Shown here in pieces: positions 43,567-49,167 of a stretch of 49,167 nucleotides of DNA (within the stretch, counting starts at the first letter, position 1; each line of letters begins with the position of its first letter). Origin of the DNA: JANWKA01 sp035533815 (GTDB lineage Bacteria > Bacteroidota > Bacteroidia > Chitinophagales > Chitinophagaceae); assembly GCA_035533815.1 (NCBI GenBank), contig DATLTB010000089.1, forward strand, positions 1 to 49,167. The letters are read 5' to 3'. Position numbers and translations under genes: made by a program. The notes beneath the pieces were generated by a model. The model made no database searches. It was given only the letters and a program-made list of their open reading frames with translations, and was not told where the DNA came from.

Positions 43567-44793
43567 TTAAAAGGAATAACTTATTCCTGCACCTGGGGCA
43601 AAGATCAAAGATTTATAAGTTCCGGAGAAATTATCCGCATTATCAGAATCCTTCCTATTCAGCACGTCGAGAAATAAGAAGCTGATATCAATATCCAGTT
43701 TACGGGTAGCGTGGATACCAATACCAGCTGTTAGGCCAAACCGATTATTATCTGGGAAATCCGGTGCCAAATACCCTTTCTGAACTGGAGTGTTTTCAAA
43801 AAAAGCGCCCGCTCTGATATCAATAATACTGTCCGGCGAAAATTGTAAACCAGCCCGGAAACCGGGGCTATTCATATAATTCTTGGGAGTACGGGTATTC
43901 TGAAGAAGAGTAGTTTGGTTTTTATATTCAAAAGCAAGCGTATCGTATACTTGCCAAAATACTTCATCCGCATCTATAGTAACCAGCCACCGGGGGTTTA
44001 TCTTAAATCCGACCCCCAGGCTGAGATCGCCAGGCAATGGGATACTGGTGTTAAATGTGGTGTTCTGTATTTCAGTCTGAAGGCTTAATGGGACTCCGGT
44101 AAAATTGGCATTTCCGTTATTTACCTGCAGTTTAATACTGGAATGATAGGCCAATCCGAAGGAAAAACTTCGGTTAGGTTTAACAAATAAACCTGCACTG
44201 TAACCAAAGCCAATTCCGGAACCCGTGAGAGTTCCCCGTGGGTAATTGCTTTGTTGGTTCCTTACTGGAATATCTTTACTCAGCTGCACATTGCCCAATG
44301 CATAAATAGCCCCAATTCCAATACCAATATGATCAGTGATTTTATAACTGATGGTAGGCTGGATATAAAACGTCTGCAACTGGATTTTATGCAGGATGAA
44401 CCTTCCGCTCCAGTTATCCGGCCAGGTAAGTCCGCTTCCATAAGGGGTATAAGTTCCGATACCTGCAGCAAATCTGCTATTAATCCTGAAGTTTGCATAT
44501 ACACTGAAAGGGGTGAATATCTGGGGCTGCGTATAATAGGCAGTATTGGTCCCATTTTCCACAAATTCCGTACTGGGGATCAGTACAGATGCTCCTGCAG
44601 TAACATTCGAAGATTTCAAGAAGGATAATCCGCCGGGATTGAAATAAATTGTGGAGGCATCGAATACATATCCACTTCCTGTATGACCCATGGCAGCCTG
44701 TTTCTCCCCCATCAGGTCAATTTTAAACCCCTGTGCTGATGTATGAAAATAAAGAAATACTAAAATGCAGAAAAGTATGGTGAACTTTTTCAT
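43567..44793 (-). CDS. OmpP1/FadL-type outer-membrane transporter
   Basis: A 408-residue outer-membrane barrel protein for hydrophobic compounds such as long-chain fatty acids. A signal peptide (about 1-20, ending TSAQ) is followed by the FadL-type N-terminus (MGEKQAAMGHTGSGYVFDASTIYFNPGGL, residues about 30-58) with the family's NPGGL motif. Many amphipathic strands follow, and a C-terminal aromatic (GAGISYSF). The first gene of a two-gene operon with an SGNH hydrolase. A -7 element lies just upstream. Substrate specificity not determined. Confidence 0.93.
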   Translation of the reverse strand: MKKFTILFCILVFLYFHTSAQGFKIDLMGEKQAAMGHTGSGYVFDASTIYFNPGGLSFLKSSNVTAGASVLIPSTEFVENGTNTAYYTQPQIFTPFSVYANFRINSRFAAGIGTYTPYGSGLTWPDNWSGRFILHKIQLQTFYIQPTISYKITDHIGIGIGAIYALGNVQLSKDIPVRNQQSNYPRGTLTGSGIGFGYSAGLFVKPNRSFSFGLAYHSSIKLQVNNGNANFTGVPLSLQTEIQNTTFNTSIPLPGDLSLGVGFKINPRWLVTIDADEVFWQVYDTLAFEYKNQTTLLQNTRTPKNYMNSPGFRAGLQFSPDSIIDIRAGAFFENTPVQKGYLAPDFPDNNRFGLTAGIGIHATRKLDIDISFLFLDVLNRKDSDNADNFSGTYKSLIFAPGAGISYSF

Positions 44794-45107
44794 AGGTAGA
44801 GGATTATCAGGAAAATATTTAACAAATATATATAATTTTAATTTACATAGAGTAACAAATCAATATTTTTAATCCCCTGTTAAGATAATTTCTTAGTGTC
44901 GGATCAAAACTCCTTAATGCAACTTGATAATTCCTGGATAATCCCGGTAGCCATTATTTTATACTGCCTTTTATTAAAAGAGGCATTAAATCAGGCAAAT
45001 ATGGAAAGAAGAGCTATAAATAAAAACCAGCATCTTTAACCTCTGATAGGTTCAATCATTCGAATTTTTTTCTGTGATTTAATGTAGAATTGACCACTGT
45101 GGTTTCT
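44794..45107. other. Spacer upstream of the FadL gene
   Basis: 314 AT-rich bases between the FadL start and the mazG stop. Apart from the -7 element at 44823-44830 and a possible CAAA (minus-strand TTTG) at 44856-44859, I see no coding region or stable RNA. Confidence 0.5.
44823..44830 (-). promoter_or_regulatory. -7 element of the FadL-SGNH operon
   Basis: On the minus strand TATATTTG matches TAnnTTTG, 29 bases before the FadL start codon. A TTTG at 44859-44856 lies 25 bases further up, slightly too far for a normal -33. Confidence 0.5.
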
Positions 45108-45872
45108 TCACTCCGACGCCTTTATTTCGTTCCATAACGTATCCAATTGATTAAGATTCAATTCTTGAAGTTGTTTGCCTGAACTTTTCGCTCTTTTTTC
45201 CACTTCATTGAATCGACGAATAAATTTCAGATTGGTTTTCTCGAGGGAATTTTCAGCATCTATCCCAATAAACCTTGAAAAATTGACCAACGAAAACAGC
45301 AGATCTCCGAATTCCTCCTGCATTTTTTCTTCTTCCCCAGCTTTCATGGCCACGCCAAATTCACGTAATTCTTCCTTCACCTTTGCCCATACTTCCTGGT
45401 TATTATTCCAATCAAATCCTACCTGACTGGTTTTTTCCTGAATCCGCATAGCTTTAACCAGGGCTGGTAATGATCGGGGAATGCCGGCCAAAACGGAATC
45501 CTTTCCCTCCTTCAGTTTTAATTTTTCCCAATTCTTCTTTACTTCATGCTCATCCTTCACCTTGACATCACCATAAATATGTGGATGTCTGGCAATCAAC
45601 TTTTCACAAATGCCTCTGATTACTTCTTCTATCGAAAATTTACTTTGCTCCTGGGCAATTTTGGCATAAAACACAATGTGAAGTAAAAGATCTCCCAGCT
45701 CTTCACGGATAGCCACCCAGTCTTGGTTTGTAATTGCATCAGTCAGTTCGTAAAGTTCTTCAATAGTTTGCTGTCGGAGAGTTTGTGTAGTCTGCTTTCT
45801 GTCCCATGGGCAATTTATTCTTAATTCATCCATGATTTCAATTAGACGATAAAAGCTATTATTATCTGTCAT
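45108..45872 (-). CDS. mazG: Nucleoside triphosphate pyrophosphohydrolase MazG
   Basis: A 254-residue enzyme that hydrolyses (d)NTPs, often non-canonical ones, to monophosphate and pyrophosphate. Two MazG domains are present: the first has CPWDRKQTTQTLRQ, the metal-binding EELYEL (Glu38, Glu39, Glu42) and EELGDLLLHIVFYAKIA; the second has VKEELREF and EEFGDLLFSLVNFSRF. This is the E. coli-like double-domain form. It comes last in a minus-strand run after the HAD hydrolase gene (29 bases between). Confidence 0.96.
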   Translation of the reverse strand: MTDNNSFYRLIEIMDELRINCPWDRKQTTQTLRQQTIEELYELTDAITNQDWVAIREELGDLLLHIVFYAKIAQEQSKFSIEEVIRGICEKLIARHPHIYGDVKVKDEHEVKKNWEKLKLKEGKDSVLAGIPRSLPALVKAMRIQEKTSQVGFDWNNNQEVWAKVKEELREFGVAMKAGEEEKMQEEFGDLLFSLVNFSRFIGIDAENSLEKTNLKFIRRFNEVEKRAKSSGKQLQELNLNQLDTLWNEIKASE

Positions 45873-45901
45873 GTTGGTGAATTGTCAAGTAGACGGGCTG
45901 C

Positions 45902-46528
45902 CTAATAAATTATACCCCATTTTTCTAAATCAATCTTTAACTGTCCAGCAGATTGAAAATGTATACCAGATATGCCACAATATTTTGCTCCATTAAGATT
46001 CCTCAAACTATCATCAATTAAGAGTGCAGTCTCGGGAGAGATATGGTATCTTTTAAGTATAATCTGGAATATTTCAGGGAACGGCTTACGGGTCATTTCC
46101 GTTCCGGAAACTACTATCCCTTCAAACCAGCTTAAAAAATTATATCGTTCAAGTGCCACAGGAAAAGTTTCTGCAGACCAGTTCGTTAAGGCATACAAAT
46201 GATATTTTCCTGATTTTTTGAGCCCTTCCAAAATAGTGACTGTATCCTCAAAGTGATTGCCCAGCATTTCCTGCCATCTCCCGTAATATGCCCGGATTTC
46301 CGGTTCATTACTGGGGTGCAACTGGATCATCAGTTCTGTTGCTACAGCCAATGGCCGCCCTGCATCTTGTTCCTCGTTCCACTGCGGGGTACAAACCTCT
46401 GCCAGGAATTCAGCGATCTCCTCATCTTTAGTAAAAATTTTCCTGTATAGGTAATATGGGTTCCAATCAATCAGTACACCGCCAAGATCGAAAATGATGT
46501 TATTAATAGTTAAATTGGATGAGGACAT
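45902..46528 (-). CDS. HAD-family hydrolase (HAD-IA, YihX-like)
   Basis: A 208-residue cytoplasmic phosphatase-like protein. Motif I reads IIFDLGGVLIDWNP (nucleophile Asp14; the second Asp of DxD is Gly, as in YihX-type proteins). Motif II is YALTNWSAETF, motif III the Lys of TRKPFPEIF and motif IV LLIDDSLRNLNGA. A helical cap lies between motifs I and II. The substrate is probably a small sugar or nucleotide phosphate but cannot be fixed. It sits between the enoyl-CoA hydratase gene (68 bases upstream) and mazG. Confidence 0.92.
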   Translation of the reverse strand: MSSSNLTINNIIFDLGGVLIDWNPYYLYRKIFTKDEEIAEFLAEVCTPQWNEEQDAGRPLAVATELMIQLHPSNEPEIRAYYGRWQEMLGNHFEDTVTILEGLKKSGKYHLYALTNWSAETFPVALERYNFLSWFEGIVVSGTEMTRKPFPEIFQIILKRYHISPETALLIDDSLRNLNGAKYCGISGIHFQSAGQLKIDLEKWGIIY

Positions 46529-46596
46529 CGGAAAAATTATTAAAATTAGCTACAAACAAGCAGTTTTCATTTTAGGTTAAACTCAATCTGATCCTT

Positions 46597-47373
46597 TCAT
46601 TTCCCTCGATATTGTGGTTTCCTCTTTTCCAGGAAAGCATGCATGCCTTCTTTCTGGTCTTCGGTATCAAACAACAAGCAAAAATTCTTCCGTTCAAATT
46701 CAAGACCTTCGCTTAACCCTGATTCAAATGATTTTAGAACTGCCTTCTTGGCCAGTCTGACTGCCACAGGTGGCATGCTTGCAATATGTACCGCAAGTTT
46801 TATCGCTTCCGGGAGACAAAGTTCCGTCGGTACCACCCGGTTAACCATTCCTGCCCGGTAAGCCTGATCAGCAGTGATCATCATTCCACCCAGCACCATT
46901 TCCATTGCCAAAGCCTTTCCTACTGCCCTGGTAAGCCTTTGAGTGCCTCCAGCTCCGGGCATCACTCCGATATTAATCTCCGGTTGGCCAAATCTGGCCG
47001 ATTCACTGGCAATGATCAGATCGCAGAGCATGGCCAGTTCACATCCCCCTCCCAAAGCAAATCCGGAAACTGCAGCAATAAGAGGTTTTTGCACATTTCT
47101 GATAACCTCCCAACTCTTAGCTGAATTCGATTTTGCCATTTCCGCAGCTGATCTTTCTGCCATTTCCCGGATATCGGCACCAGCAGCAAATGCCCGGTCA
47201 TCTCCTGAAATAATAATCACTCGTACTCCCATGTCCTGATCCATCTGCTGCAATTCACTGGTGAGTTCTTCCATTAGCCCAGAATTCAGTGCATTCAGTT
47301 CCCTGGGCCTGTTCAACTGTATGTGGGCAACATATTCTTCTATCCTGCGATTAACAATGATCATTGCAGCCAT
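46597..47373 (-). CDS. Enoyl-CoA hydratase
   Basis: A 258-residue crotonase-fold enzyme adding water to 2-enoyl-CoA in fatty-acid or amino-acid degradation. Both catalytic glutamates of true hydratases are conserved: Glu112 in GGGCELAMLCD and Glu132 in GQPEINIGVMPGAGGTQR. The oxyanion-hole stretch AFAAGADIREM is present. The second Met at residue 4 is an alternative start. It begins 9 bases after the DUF3667 gene stop, so the two are likely co-transcribed. Exact chain-length preference unknown. Confidence 0.95.
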   Translation of the reverse strand: MAAMIIVNRRIEEYVAHIQLNRPRELNALNSGLMEELTSELQQMDQDMGVRVIIISGDDRAFAAGADIREMAERSAAEMAKSNSAKSWEVIRNVQKPLIAAVSGFALGGGCELAMLCDLIIASESARFGQPEINIGVMPGAGGTQRLTRAVGKALAMEMVLGGMMITADQAYRAGMVNRVVPTELCLPEAIKLAVHIASMPPVAVRLAKKAVLKSFESGLSEGLEFERKNFCLLFDTEDQKEGMHAFLEKRKPQYRGK

Positions 47374-47382
47374 AAAAAATTT

Positions 47383-48411
47383 TTAAACAGAAATAAATGT
47401 AAGGATAGCAGTACCAATAAGACAAATAGTCAAGCCAATACTGTAGAAAAATACAATTGCAAATGATTTCAGAAATGATTTAAGGTATGACTGATGATAG
47501 GTGTTCTTCTGTGCAATCACCAGGTAAAGGAAAATCAATATCCATTGTATGCCACTAAAAAAAGAGGTACGAAAAATACCATCGAATATCATTCCAATTA
47601 GCAGGAGCAAAAATATAAAGGAATGAAAATGAATGGTGAAAATTGCATGATCAACATAATTATACTTCTTCCGGCTATAAAACCATTTAAGCAACAGGGC
47701 AAAAATGGGTAATAATAGGAACATCATTTTCGGAATATTATGTCGAAAATCTTCTGCCAATACATTTATGCGCTGATTACCGTATTCCTGCTCCATACCC
47801 ACCCACTTTCTGGCAATAAACCGAGGTACCCACCCCATCCTTTTTCCAACTGGAAGTGCATGCTGTGCGGAATCAAATTCAGCTACTGTCCTGAAATCCG
47901 AGGAAAATGAAAGCAGATTAATATTCGGTTGATGAAGGTTCTTTCTATATTGTTGTATACCATGGATTGATTTCCCAAAATCCTTTGTGTCAGCATTGAG
48001 TACTGAATCCCTGAAATGATTAATCAGGCTATCAGTTTTAGCTAGCTGGGTATGCGTCATAAATTTATCATCTCGTATAATAACCCTACTACTGAAAAAA
48101 GTGAAATAAAGAAGGAAAAAAAGAAAGCTGATGAAAACATATAACCTTACAGGATTGAGATAACGCATTCTCCTTCCGGCAAGGTATTCTAAAGTCAGGA
48201 ATCCAGGCCGGAAAAGCAGATCTTTAATTGTTTTAAAAAATTTTGAATCATAATGTGTGATATCACTGAAAAAATGATGTAAAAGTTCCCCAATGGATTC
48301 TTTTGGATCCCTGTTCTCCTGCCCACAGTGAGGACAATATTTATCGGAAACTTCAGTCCCACAATTTAAACAGGTTTTTTCATCCCGGGTTTTGCTTTTC
48401 ATTAATTTCAT
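47383..48411 (-). CDS. DUF3667 membrane protein with zinc ribbon
   Basis: A 342-residue Bacteroidota-type DUF3667 protein. Near the N-terminus a four-cysteine ribbon (CLNCGTEVSDKYCPHCGQ) probably binds zinc. Next is the conserved FFSDITHYDSKFFKTIKDLL, followed by LAGRRMRYLNPVRLYVFISF leading into the first membrane segment. About four further hydrophobic segments are in the C-terminal third (about 220-340). Function unknown; some members may work in membrane protein handling. First gene of the minus-strand run. Confidence 0.9.
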   Translation of the reverse strand: MKLMKSKTRDEKTCLNCGTEVSDKYCPHCGQENRDPKESIGELLHHFFSDITHYDSKFFKTIKDLLFRPGFLTLEYLAGRRMRYLNPVRLYVFISFLFFLLYFTFFSSRVIIRDDKFMTHTQLAKTDSLINHFRDSVLNADTKDFGKSIHGIQQYRKNLHQPNINLLSFSSDFRTVAEFDSAQHALPVGKRMGWVPRFIARKWVGMEQEYGNQRINVLAEDFRHNIPKMMFLLLPIFALLLKWFYSRKKYNYVDHAIFTIHFHSFIFLLLLIGMIFDGIFRTSFFSGIQWILIFLYLVIAQKNTYHQSYLKSFLKSFAIVFFYSIGLTICLIGTAILTFISV

Positions 48412-48514
48412 TTAAGAACCTAAAATTAGCAAAAAATGGAGGCCATGCAAGATCAAAGGTTTGAAAACCCTATTACAAACAGATATCAAGACACAGATTA
48501 TAAGTCAAACATAT

Positions 48515-48522
48515 TAACTTTG
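48515..48522 (+). promoter_or_regulatory. -7 element of the right-edge secreted protein
   Basis: TAACTTTG matches TAnnTTTG and lies 52 bases before the ATG at 48575. Confidence 0.5.
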
Positions 48523-48574
48523 GATCTATTAATCCTGGACTCAAATTCAAAGTAAAGATTTCACTTTTTGAAAT

Positions 48575-49167
48575 ATGCGGATTATATTTTATATTTTGAT
48601 TTGTTTGATTCAGTCGAATGTCCTATTTGGTCAGTTTTATTACCATGATATTCTCAGTACACAGGAAACCAACAGGGATCATCGCCTTTTTATGATCAAC
48701 AAGGTAAAGAAAATGATAATCCATAGTCTTAATCCCGACCAAACTGTTAACCACAATTTTCTATGTGAAGAGTCGTTCCATGAGGATTACCACAAAATGA
48801 CCGTGATAACAAAATCTAATCAAACCGGCCAATCGCAGTTAACATCCTATTATAATGGTAACGGACAGGTGGTAAGGTCAGTTGATAGTTCCATTTCCAG
48901 CATAGATATCTCATCATATTTCTATGACAGCACAGGCAAAATAAAGGAGATTAAATTTAAATCCTCTTCTGGTAATCGTTCCGATCAGTCGAATTTTTCG
49001 GAAGATCATATATATACTTATGACACCGGTGGCAAGTTGCTGATGATGTACAGGATTGAAAATAATTCCCCTTTTTCCAAAGTTAAATTCATCTGCGATT
49101 CTGCTGGGCAGGTCATAGAAGAAAAGGAAATCATCTCAGGTAAGGCAAGACCCAGTATTTTTTACAA
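48575..49167 (+). CDS. Secreted protein with YD-like repeats (5' part)
   Basis: An open frame of 197 codons from ATG 48575 running off the right edge without a stop, so the gene is partial. A signal peptide (about 1-20, ILICLIQSNVLFGQ) predicts export. The body has repeated units of the type SYYNGNGQVVRSVDSS, YFYDSTGKIKEIKFK, YTYDTGGKLLMMYRIE and ICDSAGQVIEEKE. This Y-D/N-x-x-G-(x)-hydrophobic pattern resembles RHS/YD repeats or YwqK-like repeats of Bacteroidota surface proteins. Function unknown; the full length and any toxin-like C-terminus lie outside the window. Confidence 0.8.
   Translation, partial: MRIIFYILICLIQSNVLFGQFYYHDILSTQETNRDHRLFMINKVKKMIIHSLNPDQTVNHNFLCEESFHEDYHKMTVITKSNQTGQSQLTSYYNGNGQVVRSVDSSISSIDISSYFYDSTGKIKEIKFKSSSGNRSDQSNFSEDHIYTYDTGGKLLMMYRIENNSPFSKVKFICDSAGQVIEEKEIISGKARPSIFY

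Noticed and set aside
1..49167. CRISPR array, insertion sequence, prophage or rRNA
   Set aside because: No regular short direct repeats, transposase-, integrase- or phage-like proteins, or rRNA segments were found.

Overview
The window looks like a chromosomal segment of a Bacteroidota bacterium, probably of the Chitinophagia type (the phylum is well supported; the finer placement is inference). The evidence is a fused SecDF, an extended NusB, a TonB-dependent receptor with an N-terminal carboxypeptidase-regulatory-like domain, several lipoproteins, DUF3667, DUF3810 and DUF4397 proteins, a FadL/OmpP1-type porin, and the Bacteroidota -7 promoter element TAnnTTTG directly upstream of many genes. 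No insertion sequence, phage gene, CRISPR array or rRNA was seen.

Layout. 1-2.98 kb: an AT-rich start with one perfect DnaA box, a tRNA-Leu(GAG) with its own promoter and terminator, a histidine kinase divergent from a family 2 glycosyltransferase, and a small membrane protein. 2.98-10.26 kb: an AT-rich accessory-looking block holding a TonB-dependent receptor, a beta-helix lipoprotein and an SGNH esterase lipoprotein, separated by three unusually long gene-free spacers. 10.26-31.7 kb: a visibly GC-richer housekeeping block. It holds a YkgJ cysteine-cluster protein, gcvP, an FKBP/MFS/nucleotidase operon, groES-groEL, nusB-(small ORF)-yajC-coaE, a beta-propeller lipoprotein, an aminotransferase/PhzF pair, two tandem DUF4397 lipoproteins, secDF, an A-type Fe-S carrier, and a membrane protein with an acyl-CoA mutase large subunit. 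31.8-49.17 kb: AT-richer again, with a DUF3810 putative metalloprotease, a fructosamine-kinase-family protein, a soluble hybrid histidine kinase, yceD/DUF177-rpmF-plsX, a very large membrane histidine kinase, a FadL/SGNH operon with a clear terminator, a minus-strand run (DUF3667, enoyl-CoA hydratase, HAD hydrolase, mazG), and the 5' part of a secreted protein running off the right edge.

How the genes work together. Protein export and folding are well represented (SecDF, YajC, GroESL, FKBP). Cell-envelope uptake and processing appear twice: receptor, beta-helix lipoprotein and esterase at 4-9.8 kb, and FadL porin with SGNH esterase at 42.2-44.8 kb. Three histidine kinases occur without an adjacent stand-alone response regulator. 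Metabolic genes (gcvP, acyl-CoA mutase, enoyl-CoA hydratase, coaE, plsX) touch one-carbon, CoA and fatty-acid metabolism.

Nothing here is clearly a new multi-gene system. The most interesting leads are the non-SusD receptor/beta-helix locus, a small cysteine-rich ORF between nusB and yajC, back-to-back promoters at 1657-1672, repeats upstream of groESL, and a mutase large subunit that keeps methylmalonyl-CoA-type pocket residues but has no B12 domain.
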